DNA of 64,000 nt. It comes from Halobaculum magnesiiphilum. GTDB lineage: Archaea > Halobacteriota > Halobacteria > Halobacteriales > Haloferacaceae. Below, one piece after another: positions 8,050 to 16,247 of the stretch. The notes under the pieces were generated by a model, which was given only the letters and a program-made list of their open reading frames with translations, did no database searches and was not told the origin of the DNA. Location of the stretch: the NCBI RefSeq assembly GCF_019823105.1, contig NZ_CP081958.1:1736001-1800000 (forward strand), written 5' to 3'. The position numbers were made by a program, and so were the translations under genes. How positions within the stretch are numbered: position 1 is the first letter of the stretch; each line of letters begins with the position of its first letter.

Positions 8050-8621
8050 TTCATCGGGCACCTGCCGGATCGGGGGCTCTCACCCGGTATTTCGGGGATA
8101 TTGAGCCCGGACAGGTGACCGACCGCGTCCAGATGATGCAACCGAAGAGGATGGACAGCCTGTTAAAAAACGTTACTGTTTGGTCGAAGCCCCGCCGAAC
8201 GTGTGAGATCGGAACTCGTCGTTCCTCGTTGTTCCTCGTCGTTCGACGGGAAGGGAGGGTCTCTCGGGCCGGAAGATATCACGGTGGGATCCCCAATTCG
8301 GGAACTGATTCGATCTCGGTCGCCCGACGATCGGAACGGGAATCGGTTGCTGAAGTGACGGGTCGTCGGTAATCAGGGTTGTAGCATTGAGTCTATCGTC
8401 GGATCCCAGTTCGGCCCGGCCGAACGACTGACACGGGCTCGGGCGACGAGGTGGTCTAGTGACCCATCGTGAGGAGTCACCCGTATCGTGGCCCATGTCA
8501 CCGAGAACCGCGGTCCGTATCGCCGGGCGACCGGATCCGTAACTGGATTCGACTAGAAACCTTCCCGCATGAGTCGAACGGGTAGCCGTTCCAGGACCCG
8601 GAGACGGTCCCCGTTCGACGG

Positions 8622-8650
8622 CCCCCCACCCCTTCGTTTCTGGTGGAACG
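8622..8650 (-). promoter_or_regulatory. Left ORB of the central inverted pair
   Basis: The minus strand reads CGTTCCACCAGAAACGAAGG, then GGTGGGGGG. It has a complete ORB core plus an extended G-string. The core faces the AT-rich segment and the G-string points outward toward orc1. Confidence 0.8.
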
Positions 8651-8808
8651 ACCTACCGGAGGGGTGGGGGAGGGTGTCGCTAGATGCCGGCATCTTTATT
8701 ACAAATCCCATCTAACAATATCCGCACGACTAGCAGATATATTTTGTTTGGGTCGGTATGGGTTCTAGAAAACTCGCCGCGGACATCCCTACCCACCTCG
8801 TCCGACGA
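8651..8808. other. Putative duplex unwinding element between the ORBs
   Basis: The segment between the two ORBs contains the most AT-rich run of the region (8694-8752, with CTTTATTACAAAT, CTAACAATATCC and AGATATATTTTGTTT). It also has a perfect 12-bp palindrome GATGCCGGCATC at 8683-8694 and a G-rich strand GGAGGGGTGGGGGAGGGTG at 8658-8676. In archaeal origins, ORBs flank the site of first melting, so this is the likely unwinding site. Confidence 0.7.
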
Positions 8809-8838
8809 GTTCCACACGAAATGGAGGGGTGGGGGTGG
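8809..8838 (+). promoter_or_regulatory. Right ORB of the central inverted pair
   Basis: GTTCCACACGAAATGGAGGG, then GTGGGGGTGG, matches the ORB layout with an extended G-string. It is inverted relative to the box at 8622-8650 and points its G-string toward oapA. Confidence 0.8.
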
Positions 8839-9039
8839 TCGGAAATCCGTCCTCTGCTGCCCGTCACCCGAGCCGCACAAGTGACATCCGACCTCGACTC
8901 GTGTCGTTTGAACGTCTTGTAAGTGAATACTGTGACAGTGTATCGACGATTCGGCGAACGGACCTGATCTCCGCCTGCTAGCGGTTCTTCCTAGCATCCA
9001 CTTCGGAAGTGATTCGTCCCGTCTCGTCCCAACCACTAC

Positions 9040-9175
9040 TCTCTCCCCTACTTCACTTCCACTCTCATTCCGGTCTTCTCTTTATCCGGGTTCTATCCTA
9101 TTCCCGGCCTTTCCTACTCCCGGTTCTATCCTACTCTCGATCTACTCCCGAACTCCGATCGTACTCCTACCCTAC
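9040..9175 (+). repeat. Pyrimidine-rich short-period repeat tract upstream of oapA
   Basis: The plus strand is almost purine-free, and a unit like TTCTATCCTACTCCCGG recurs. CCGG/CCGA marks fall near 9070, 9086, 9104, 9120, 9148 and 9155, with spacing mostly 16-18 bp. Copies are degenerate. The tract lies on the oapA side of the central ORBs. Its function is unknown. Confidence 0.5.
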
Positions 9176-9439
9176 TGGACACGCGCACGCGACGATGCAT
9201 CGCGGTCCACCGGCGAGTATCCCCTTCTGTAGCCTCCTGTTTCCACACGCGACAAGACACGCGACAAGTCCACTTCGCAGTGGTTCACTCGCGGCCAGTT
9301 ACATACCGGTTGGCTGTTCGTACTACCCGTTCGTCGGCAGGAAACCCTGGCGTAACCCGTCTGACGTAGTGCTTAAGTGGCGCGGATGGTTTGGGGCGAT
9401 AACGCCCTCCACGCGGGACGGAGGGAAACGGAGGCCAGG

Positions 9440-10081
9440 ATGGGTCTGCTCACCAATCTCAGGGACAGTATTACACGGGTCACCGATCGGCTCTTCGCCG
9501 ACGACGAGCCCAAACGGATCGGGATATACGGCCCGCCGAACGCGGGCAAGACGACGCTGGCGAACCGGATCGCCCGCGACTGGACCGGCGACGCCGTCGG
9601 TCCCGAGAGTCACATCCCACACGAGACGCGTCGCGCGCGAAGGAAGGAGAACGTCGAGATCGAACGGAACGGCAAGACGGTCACCATCGACATCGTGGAC
9701 ACACCCGGCGTGACGACGAAGGTCGACTACAAGGAGTTCCTCGACCACGACATGGAGAAGGAGGACGCCGTCAAGCGGTCGCGGGAGGCGACCGAGGGCG
9801 TCGCGGAGGCGATGCACTGGCTCCGCGAGGACGTCGACGGCGTCATATACGTGCTCGACTCCACGACCGACCCGTTCACGCAGGTCAACACGATGCTCAT
9901 CGGGATCATCGAGAGCCAGGACCTCCCGGTGCTCATCTTCGCGAACAAGGTCGACCTCGACGAGGCGGACGTGAAGCGTATCGACGACGCGTTCCCGCAA
10001 CACGAGACGGTGCCGCTGTCGGCGCTGGAGGGGGACAACATGGACGAAGTGTACGAGAAGATCGCGGAGTACTTCGGATAA
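9440..10081 (+). CDS. oapA: Origin-associated GTPase OapA (Era/Obg-like)
   Basis: The 213-residue P-loop GTPase has G1 GPPNAGKTT (31-39), a switch region around HIPHETRRARR, G3 DTPG (87-90), G4 NKVD (169-172) and G5 SAL near 194. It is a compact single-domain protein with no attached RNA-binding domain. In Haloferax the equivalent gene next to oriC1 was named oapA; its exact role is unclear. ATG 9440 is preceded by GGAGG at 9430-9434. A TATA-like GCTTAAG at 9369-9375 implies a leader of about 40 nt, unusual among the leaderless genes here. Its stop overlaps the oapB start by one base. Confidence 0.9.
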   Translation: MGLLTNLRDSITRVTDRLFADDEPKRIGIYGPPNAGKTTLANRIARDWTGDAVGPESHIPHETRRARRKENVEIERNGKTVTIDIVDTPGVTTKVDYKEFLDHDMEKEDAVKRSREATEGVAEAMHWLREDVDGVIYVLDSTTDPFTQVNTMLIGIIESQDLPVLIFANKVDLDEADVKRIDDAFPQHETVPLSALEGDNMDEVYEKIAEYFG

Positions 10082-10476
10082 TGCCCGAGGCGACCACACC
10101 GGAAGACGGGGAGGACGGCGTCCGCATCGACCTGATCAGCGGCGCCCGGATGGAGGGGCTCACCTCGATGGAGAAGATCCGGCTCATCCTCGACTCCGTC
10201 CGCGACGGCGACATCGTCGTCCTCGAGGCCGGGCTCTCTCCGGAGGAGGAGTCGAAGCTCATCGAGGTCACGATGACCGAGATCAGCCCCGACGACTTCT
10301 CGGGCATCGAGATCGAGACGTACCCGACGAGCGGGCAGCCCAACCAGGGGCTCGTCGGTCGCCTCCTCGGCAAGGAGGAGACCGCCAACAAGCTGACCGT
10401 GATCGGGCCGGCGAACCAGATCGAGACGCTGCACAAGGACGAGGACCTCATCAGCGCGCTCGTCTCCCGGAAGTAA
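10081..10476 (+). CDS. oapB: Origin-associated protein OapB (DUF2073)
   Basis: The 131-residue protein contains RIDLISGARMEGL and a strand-helix pattern through VVLEAGLSPEEESKLIEVTM typical of the archaeal DUF2073 family. The ATG overlaps the last base of the oapA stop codon and the stop is 3 bases before oapC, so the three genes form one operon. No catalytic motif is recognisable. The family co-occurs with the OapA GTPase in many archaea, suggesting a partner role; this is inference. Confidence 0.88.
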   Translation: MPEATTPEDGEDGVRIDLISGARMEGLTSMEKIRLILDSVRDGDIVVLEAGLSPEEESKLIEVTMTEISPDDFSGIEIETYPTSGQPNQGLVGRLLGKEETANKLTVIGPANQIETLHKDEDLISALVSRK

Positions 10477-10479
10477 CCG

Positions 10480-11136
10480 ATGCCCCACCAGTGTACCAAC
10501 TGCGGCCGCACGTTCGCCGACGGCTCCAAGGAGATGCTCTCCGGGTGTCCCGACTGCGGCGGCAACAAGTTCCAGTTCCGCCCTGCGGGAGCGACGGACT
10601 CGGGTCCACCCGAAACGACGGAGTCCGGAAACCGGGGCGCTTCGACGCCATCGCGTGACGACGCCGACCGTGACACCTTCGCAGGTTCCGACCCTTCGAC
10701 GAGTCCCGATCCGTCCACGGGCTCCGATCCCTCGTCGAGCGCGGTCGACGCCGGCTCGGCGTCGCCGTCGACGGGAACGGACGACTCCTCTCGGACGGCG
10801 CCGGACACCGAGGACGGCGCCCAGGCGAGCGCACGGTCGGACGTGGTCTCGCCGGACGAACTCGCGGCGGCGGCCGAACCGACCGAGCCCGCGTCGGAGC
10901 CCCCCGAGTCTCGGCAGGCCGACGACGAGCCCGCTCAGGGGGAGGAACCGGCCGACCCGAACCTCGACGCGCTCCGCCAGAAGCTCAACGACCAGTTCGA
11001 GTCCATCCGGATCGTCAGCCCGGGGCAGTACGAACTGAACCTGATGGAGCTGTACGACCGCGAGGAGTACATCATCTCGCTGCGCGAGGACGGGCGATAC
11101 GTCATCGAGATGCCCGAGGGCTGGGACGACCGCTGA
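10480..11136 (+). CDS. oapC: Origin-associated zinc-ribbon protein OapC
   Basis: The 218-residue protein has three parts. An N-terminal zinc ribbon carries CTNCGRTF and CPDCGGNKF (residues 5-30). A disordered Ser/Thr/Asp/Glu-rich linker of about 120 residues follows. A conserved C-terminal domain (about 160-218) runs from LDALRQKLNDQFESIRIV to VIEMPEGWDD. This matches the OapC family of archaeal Zn-ribbon proteins beside oriC1. It is the last gene of oapABC. An ORB-like motif occurs in its linker-coding DNA at 10603, and an array of short repeats follows the gene. Confidence 0.88.
   Translation: MPHQCTNCGRTFADGSKEMLSGCPDCGGNKFQFRPAGATDSGPPETTESGNRGASTPSRDDADRDTFAGSDPSTSPDPSTGSDPSSSAVDAGSASPSTGTDDSSRTAPDTEDGAQASARSDVVSPDELAAAAEPTEPASEPPESRQADDEPAQGEEPADPNLDALRQKLNDQFESIRIVSPGQYELNLMELYDREEYIISLREDGRYVIEMPEGWDDR
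10603..10623 (+). promoter_or_regulatory. ORB-like motif in the oapC linker
   Basis: GGTCCACCCGAAACGACGGA resembles the ORB core (CCACCCGAAACGA) but lacks the GGGGT string. It lies in DNA coding for the disordered linker of OapC. It may be chance or a degenerate box. Confidence 0.25.
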
Positions 11137-11156
11137 ACGCGAAGTCCGAACGCCCC

Positions 11157-11177
11157 GTTCCACTCGAAACGACTCCC
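11157..11177 (+). promoter_or_regulatory. ORB-core-like motif after oapC
   Basis: GTTCCACTCGAAACGACTCC has the full left half of an ORB (identical through CGAAACG to the box at 4516) but CTCCC replaces the G-string. It stands about 20 bp after the oapC stop and just before the 19-bp repeat array whose units share TCCACTCGAA. Confidence 0.4.
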
Positions 11178-11204
11178 TTTCGGAACCGGACGACGCGGTC
11201 GATT

Positions 11205-11440
11205 TTCCCCGAATTACGTCGCTTCATCGGATGTTTCACGTTCCACCCGAAGTATCTTCCTCCACTCGAACTACACCCCCTCCCCCCGAACCCTACCCCT
11301 TCACTCGAACTGTTCCTCTCTCGCGAACCGTTCCCCCGTACTCGAACTGCATCCTCTCTCACGAATCCCACCTCCCCACTCGAACCGCACCGCTTCACCT
11401 CGCCACCCGAACTACATCGCTCCACCCGAACCGCACGGGT
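11205..11440 (+). repeat. About 19-bp-period degenerate tandem repeat array (ORB-core-like units)
   Basis: CGAA occurs at 11210, 11248, 11267, 11287, 11306, 11324, 11343, 11362, 11381, 11408 and 11427. Most steps are 18-20 bp, with one double step and one of 27. The unit consensus is roughly TCCACTCGAACTRCATCCY. Units resemble the left half of the ORB but have no G-string. The array fills the oapC-MATE gap and contains no credible gene. Confidence 0.65.
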
Positions 11441-11502
11441 CCGCCGGAGCAGGATTCTGGTTCCGATAGTGCCTTGCCACCGGCACCTCCGATCGAACAC
11501 GG

Positions 11503-13014
11503 ATGCTCTCCGCGCTTCGCGAGCGTCTCCGATCGGCGCTGTTCGCCTTCCCCTCGCTGTTGGCTACGCTCGGGCTGGTCGACCGGCGGAAGGGGGAGGA
11601 GGCGTTCGACCTCGCGGTTCCGGTGATGGTGACCGGCGGCCTGCGGACGCTCCTTCGGGTCGCGGACTTCCTGATGGTCGGGATGTACGCCGGCGGCGCG
11701 GCGATCGCGGCGCTGGAGTTCGGCTTCCAGTACTACTTCATCCCGTTCGGCCTGGCGCTGGCGCTCACCTCGGGAACCATCAGCGTCGTCTCCCGGTTTC
11801 AAGGCGCCGACCAGCCCGCGGAGGCGAATTTCGCGATCAAACAGTCGCTGTGGCTCGCGCTCCTCCTCGCGGTTCCGATCACCGTCTTCACGCACTTCTT
11901 CGCGGAGGAGCTGATCGGCGTCCTCACCAACGACTCGCGGACGATCGCCCTCGGCGGCGACTACCTCCGGGTGGTGATGTACTCCGTCGGCTTCCGCTTC
12001 TGGTCGATGATCGCAGCCCGCGCGCTCGCCGGCTCGGGCGACACCCGCACGCCCATGTACGTCCGGCTGCTCACGCTCCCGACGAACGTCGGCCTCAACG
12101 CCGCGCTCATCTTCGGGCTCGGGCCGTTCCCGGAACTGGGCGTCGTCGGCGCCGCGTGGGGCACCGTCGCCGCGACGACGCTGGCGGGGGTCGTGTTCGG
12201 GTGGGCGCTGCTGTCGGGGCGCTACACCGTCCGGCTCCCGGTCGGCGGCAAGCAGTGGGACACCGGGATCGCGCGCGAACTCGTCCGCGTGAGCCTTCCC
12301 CTGGCCGGCACCCGGCTCTCCCGGACGTTCGGTCGCTTCCCGTTCCTGTTCCTGCTGGGCGTCCTCGGCACCGAGGTCGTCGCCGGCTACGCCATCGGCC
12401 GGCGGGTGATGCTCCTCGCGCTGATGCCCGCGTGGGGCTACTCCACGGCCGCCTCGACGCTGGTCGGCCAGGCGATCGGCGCCGGCGACGACGAGGAGGC
12501 CGACGAGTACGGCTGGCAGACCCTCCGGCTCGCGCTCGTCACCCAACTGCTCATCGGCGCGCTCATCGCGCTGGCCGCCCGGCCGATCGCTGCCGCGTTC
12601 GGCTCGGAGAACCTCGAACTCACCGTCACCTTCGTCCGGGTGTTCGGGCTCGGCGTCGCCGGCTTCGCCGTCTCGCGGACGATGCGGGGCGGCCTCCGCG
12701 GCGCCGGCGACACTCGCTGGCCCTTCTACGGCGGGATCATCAGCACCTACTTCGTCCGGCTCCCGATCGCGGTGCTCGCGCTCCCGGCCGGGTACGCGGC
12801 GACGCTGTTCACCGGCCCGCTCGCGGCGACCGTCGGACTCGCCCCCCTGATCGTCCCGCTCCCGGGGATGGGACTCGGGCTCCTGGCGGTGTTCGCGGCC
12901 ATCCTCGGCGACATGTACGCCCGCGCGGCCGTCAACCTCGTTCGTTACCACAGCGACGCGTGGAAAGCCGTCGCCCGCGAGTCCGGCGTCGGCGCGTCGG
13001 CGGACGCGGACTGA
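11503..13014 (+). CDS. MATE-family multidrug/cation antiporter
   Basis: The 503-residue protein has about 12 hydrophobic segments in two related halves, as in MATE exporters that exchange drugs or metabolites for Na+ or H+. Typical features are the AFDLAVPVMV opening helix, the ARALAGSGDTRTPMY loop after the first half and the matching RGGLRGAGDTRWPFY loop in the second half. The paired GSGDTR/GAGDTR motifs are a MATE hallmark. ATG 11503 starts MLSALRERLR, and the repeat array lies directly upstream. Substrate unknown. Confidence 0.93.
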   Translation: MLSALRERLRSALFAFPSLLATLGLVDRRKGEEAFDLAVPVMVTGGLRTLLRVADFLMVGMYAGGAAIAALEFGFQYYFIPFGLALALTSGTISVVSRFQGADQPAEANFAIKQSLWLALLLAVPITVFTHFFAEELIGVLTNDSRTIALGGDYLRVVMYSVGFRFWSMIAARALAGSGDTRTPMYVRLLTLPTNVGLNAALIFGLGPFPELGVVGAAWGTVAATTLAGVVFGWALLSGRYTVRLPVGGKQWDTGIARELVRVSLPLAGTRLSRTFGRFPFLFLLGVLGTEVVAGYAIGRRVMLLALMPAWGYSTAASTLVGQAIGAGDDEEADEYGWQTLRLALVTQLLIGALIALAARPIAAAFGSENLELTVTFVRVFGLGVAGFAVSRTMRGGLRGAGDTRWPFYGGIISTYFVRLPIAVLALPAGYAATLFTGPLAATVGLAPLIVPLPGMGLGLLAVFAAILGDMYARAAVNLVRYHSDAWKAVARESGVGASADAD

Positions 13015-13195
13015 CGGCCCGTTCGCCGATGCGGATTGACGTCCCGTTCGCCGATGGCGACCGACGACGCGATGGCGAACGCGGAGTGAACGACCTGCCG
13101 GCGGGACCGTCGCTTCGTGTCCGTCCGCGCGGCTCGCCGTCGGCTGACGGCGACGGAATGAAGCCTTTATGCACCACGCCTTGCCACGTCGAGGC

Positions 13196-13285
13196 ATGAG
13201 CAAGGCGACGAAGATCGTGCTCGGTACCGTCGGCGTGTCGGCCGTCCTCGCGGTCGGCATCATCCTCGTTCTCGCGTTCGGGTAA
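13196..13285 (+). CDS. 29-residue single-helix membrane microprotein
   Basis: ATG 13196 to TAA 13285 encodes a short Lys-containing head (MSKATKIVLG) and one hydrophobic helix ending in LVLAFG. A TATA-like CCTTTATGC at 13164-13172 sits 24-32 nt upstream, and the stop is one base before the next gene. Position, promoter and composition support a real microprotein co-transcribed with the downstream gene. Function unknown. Confidence 0.6.
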   Translation: MSKATKIVLGTVGVSAVLAVGIILVLAFG

Positions 13286-13286
13286 G

Positions 13287-14150
13287 ATGGCCGGCTTCGA
13301 GCGACGAACGCTCACCCCGCCCGTCGAGGCCGTCCGCGAGGCGTACGCACCCGACAGCGTCGTCCTCGACGCCGGGGCGGACTTCGAGACGCTTCCGCCG
13401 GAAGCCGCCGAGGAGCTCGGCCTGCTGGTCGACGCGCTCGATCCCGCCGCGTACCCGAGGGAATGGCTGCCCGACGACGCGCCGGCACAGCTCCGCCGAT
13501 ATGCGGGGTCGGACTTCACCATCGGGATGCCCGGCGACGGCACCGTCGTGTGGACGCGGCAGACGACGCCGCCGACGGTCATCGCGAAGAAGCGCGCGGA
13601 GGGAACGCCCGAGGACTTCCTCGCGTTCCTGCTGTCCGAGGCGTTCGTCGAGCTGTCGCTTGAGGTTCCCGAGCACTTCCTCCCCTTCTTCGGCGAGTCG
13701 TACCGAGACCTCGCGGCGGCGACGCCGCTGGGCCCCAACGAGACGTACCAACTGGCAGCCGCGCTGTTCGACGCCTGGGTCGGCATCCAGTCGCGCGAGG
13801 AGTTCTCCGGCTGGGCCGCGGACGCCGGCGGCAATGGCGATACGGGCACCGACGGCAACGCGGACGCCGCCGCCGACGCGGATGCCGGGGCTACCGCCCA
13901 CCCCGAGATCCACGCCGCGTGGGCCGACGCCGGCGACCGCCTCGTCGACCGTCTGGAGAACCTTCCGGCGGAGGTCGCCCACGGCGACCTCTCGTTTACC
14001 GCGGCGACGGAGTACGCCTGCGCGGCGGTGAAACACGACCTCGACCTTCCGGCGCCGTTCTCGGCGCTCGACACCGCCGCCTACCGCGACCACGGCGCCG
14101 ACTACGCGGTCCGATGGGCCGAGAAAACGTTCGAGAAGCTCGGCGAGTAG
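13287..14150 (+). CDS. Conserved haloarchaeal hypothetical protein
   Basis: The 287-residue soluble protein begins MAGFERRTLTPP. It has a globular, mostly helical body (KKRAEGTPEDFLAFLLSEAF, NETYQLAAALFDAW), an Asp/Ala/Gly-rich disordered insert at about 185-205, and a conserved tail ending AEKTFEKLGE. I believe it belongs to a haloarchaea-specific DUF, but no function is known. It lies one base after the microprotein, probably in the same transcript, and converges on the next gene. Confidence 0.75.
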   Translation: MAGFERRTLTPPVEAVREAYAPDSVVLDAGADFETLPPEAAEELGLLVDALDPAAYPREWLPDDAPAQLRRYAGSDFTIGMPGDGTVVWTRQTTPPTVIAKKRAEGTPEDFLAFLLSEAFVELSLEVPEHFLPFFGESYRDLAAATPLGPNETYQLAAALFDAWVGIQSREEFSGWAADAGGNGDTGTDGNADAAADADAGATAHPEIHAAWADAGDRLVDRLENLPAEVAHGDLSFTAATEYACAAVKHDLDLPAPFSALDTAAYRDHGADYAVRWAEKTFEKLGE

Positions 14151-14198
14151 TCCTCCTTCCAGACGAACGTTCAGTTCGCGCCGGTACTCCGTTGGCTG

Positions 14199-14786
14199 CT
14201 ACTCCCCCGGCAGCTCGACCGCCACGCCGCCGTCGTCGGTGAGATCGATCACCACGTCGAACAGCTCGCGGAAGCGCCGGATCTCGTCGTCGTCGTGGAC
14301 CTCCCGCGAGAGGTGGAACAGCCCGACCGCGTCGTACTCGGCGAGCAGATCGAGCATTCGGCTCGTGGCGTCGTGGACGCCGTCGACGTCGGCGTAGTAG
14401 GCGAGCTCCGTGAGCGAGTCGACGCTGATCCGGCGTTTGCCGGCGTGGGCCGCGAGAAAGCCCTCGACCTGTTCGACGATCCCGTCGAGGTCGTCGGGCG
14501 CGGAGACGTACCGGAAGTGGTCGGCGGTGCGTCGCGAGTACCCGCGTTCGACCGAGATCGTGTCGAGGATCTCCGCGCGCGACTCGTCCACGTCGTAGTG
14601 TTCGAGCTTCTGTTCGACCTCCCGGGCGGTGGTTCGCGTGGAGACGACGAGGAAGTTGTCGGTGTCGGCCTTCAGGAAGTCGGTGTCGATGCGGTCCGTC
14701 TCGCCGATGCTCGGGTGGAGCAGAAGGACTCCAGTCCCGCCGGGAACGGTCGTGTCTACGTCGCCGACGGCGAGCGTGTAATCCAT
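14199..14786 (-). CDS. Conserved haloarchaeal protein, RecA/KaiC-like fold without P-loop
   Basis: The 195-residue protein (MDYTLAVGDVDTTV) has alternating strands and helices like a KaiC/RecA domain: GVLLLHPSIGE where Walker A would be, NFLVVSTRTTARE, RRISVDSLTELAYYAD in the Walker-B-like position, and GLFHLSREVHDDD. The GxxxxGKT motif is absent, so ATP binding is unlikely. Such degenerate KaiC-like proteins are common in haloarchaea and may be regulatory. The gene is convergent with its left neighbour and co-oriented with aspartate kinase. Confidence 0.7.
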   Translation of the reverse strand: MDYTLAVGDVDTTVPGGTGVLLLHPSIGETDRIDTDFLKADTDNFLVVSTRTTAREVEQKLEHYDVDESRAEILDTISVERGYSRRTADHFRYVSAPDDLDGIVEQVEGFLAAHAGKRRISVDSLTELAYYADVDGVHDATSRMLDLLAEYDAVGLFHLSREVHDDDEIRRFRELFDVVIDLTDDGGVAVELPGE

Positions 14787-14886
14787 GCCCGAGACTCCGG
14801 CCGCGTAAACTTAAATTTCGTTGGGCGGACCGGCCCCATCCGGCCCTACCCGGTCCCGATCGGAATCGGCTCGAACGAGTAGCCGC

Positions 14887-16068
14887 TCAGAACTCGCCTT
14901 GAACGATCTCGAGGACCTCCTCGCGGTCGTTCCAGGAGACGAAGATCGCGACGGAGGTGGCGGAGGTGATGATGTCGTGGACGTTGATCCCCGCCTCGGC
15001 GATGGGGCCGACGATGTCCGAGACGACGCCGGATCGGTTCGGGAGCTCCCCGCCCATGACGCGGATGACGGCGTAGTCGCCCTCGGTGCTGACCGACGAC
15101 AGCGAGCCGTCGCCGACGACGACTTCGTCGTGCAGGGCCGCCTCCGCGCGGTCGGAGACCTCGGTGTCGACGTAGAACGTCACGGAGTCCATCCCCGAGG
15201 CGACGGCGTCGATGTTGATCTCCTCGTCGCGCAGCGCCTCCGAGAGGTCCGCGAGGATCCCCGGACGGTTCCGGATGGCGCGTCCGGCGACCGTGATGCA
15301 CGCGAGGGGATCCTCGCGCATGTCGATGAGGTTCTCGAAGCTCCCCTCGATCCGGGTGCCGCCGCCGAGGAGGTCGCCGTGCTGGTAGTGGACGACGCGG
15401 ACGCCGAGGTCCTCGTCCTTGTACACGAGCGCCGAGGGGGCGATCACCTCGGCGCCGCGGAACGAGAGGTTGCGCAGCTCGTCGACGGTGATGCTCGCGA
15501 CGTTGCGCGCGCCCTCGACGACGTGCGGGTCGCCGGTCATGACGCCCTCCACGTCGGTGACGATGACGACCTCGTCGGCGTCCATGTACTTGCCGAGCAT
15601 GACGGCGGTCGTGTCCGAGCCGCCGCGGCCGAGGGTGGTCACGTCGCCGTCGATCGTCTGCGCGAGAAAGCCGGTGATGACCGGCACGACGCCGTCCATC
15701 TGGGCGGCCAGCGCGGCCGCGCGTTCCTTCGTCGCCTCCACGTCGACCTCGCCGACCTCGTTGGTGATGACCGGCCAGTCGTCGCGGCCGGGTTCGAGGA
15801 AGACGGCGTTGACGCCGCGGGCGCTCAGCGCGGCCTTCAGCATGCGCACGGAGGTGCGCTCGCCCATGGAGACGATCTGCGCGCGGTCCTCGTCGCCGAC
15901 CTCGAAGGTGATCTCGTCGAGGAGGTCGTCGGTCGTCGACCCCATCGCGCTCGCGACGACGGCGATCTCGTGGCCGGACTCCACGGCCGCGGCGATCGAG
16001 TCGGCGGCCCGCTCGACCCGGTCGCCCGAGCCGAGGGAGGTGCCGCCGAACTTCGCGACGACCCGCAT
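14887..16068 (-). CDS. lysC: Aspartate kinase
   Basis: The enzyme phosphorylates L-aspartate, the first step toward Lys, Thr and Met. The 393-residue protein opens with MRVVAKFGGTSLGSG, holding the catalytic Lys of the KFGGTS signature. Its amino-acid kinase domain includes GRGGSDTTAVML and TDVEGVMTGDP. Two C-terminal ACT domains, beginning near ACITVAGRAIRNRPGIL and YAVIRVMGGELPNRSGVV, normally mediate feedback by lysine or threonine. Length and motif order are normal for a monofunctional kinase. It stands alone in its direction, upstream of a KaiC-like gene. Confidence 0.95.
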   Translation of the reverse strand: MRVVAKFGGTSLGSGDRVERAADSIAAAVESGHEIAVVASAMGSTTDDLLDEITFEVGDEDRAQIVSMGERTSVRMLKAALSARGVNAVFLEPGRDDWPVITNEVGEVDVEATKERAAALAAQMDGVVPVITGFLAQTIDGDVTTLGRGGSDTTAVMLGKYMDADEVVIVTDVEGVMTGDPHVVEGARNVASITVDELRNLSFRGAEVIAPSALVYKDEDLGVRVVHYQHGDLLGGGTRIEGSFENLIDMREDPLACITVAGRAIRNRPGILADLSEALRDEEINIDAVASGMDSVTFYVDTEVSDRAEAALHDEVVVGDGSLSSVSTEGDYAVIRVMGGELPNRSGVVSDIVGPIAEAGINVHDIITSATSVAIFVSWNDREEVLEIVQGEF

Positions 16069-16247
16069 TACGACCGCACCTCGTGTCCGCCCGGTGAACG
16101 TACGTCGGATTCTCCGCGATTCATGCCGCCGGATAACACCGGTTCGCGTTTAACGCTGTCCTCTGTCGCAAGGGTCGCCGGTCGCGCGGCGTTCGCCGCC
16201 CCCACGCTCGCGGGGAGTTTTTCCCTCCCGGCCGCGACGGGGCGGAC

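Larger units (their letters stand above)
8016..9439. other. oriC: oriC1, main chromosomal replication origin region
   Basis: This 1.4-kb gene-free stretch separates divergent orc1 and oapA, the arrangement of the principal haloarchaeal origin. Its centre has inverted ORBs at 8622-8650 and 8809-8838, 158 bp apart. A third ORB at 8026-8049 touches the orc1 start. Flanking DNA includes an A-rich patch near 8163-8172 (possible orc1 promoter), an inverted repeat GCTAG...CTAGC at 8978-8996, and a pyrimidine-rich repeated tract at 9040-9175. No convincing protein-coding frame was seen inside. Confidence 0.88.

Noticed and set aside
8684-9713. Small open frames inside the origin region (for example 8680-9036 minus, 9009-9713 plus)
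   Set aside because: They overlap ORBs, repeat tracts or oapA and have Ser/Pro/Arg-rich non-acidic translations.
9040-11440. CRISPR array
   Set aside because: Repeats are degenerate, about 17-20 bp and contiguous with no unique spacers, and no cas genes are nearby.
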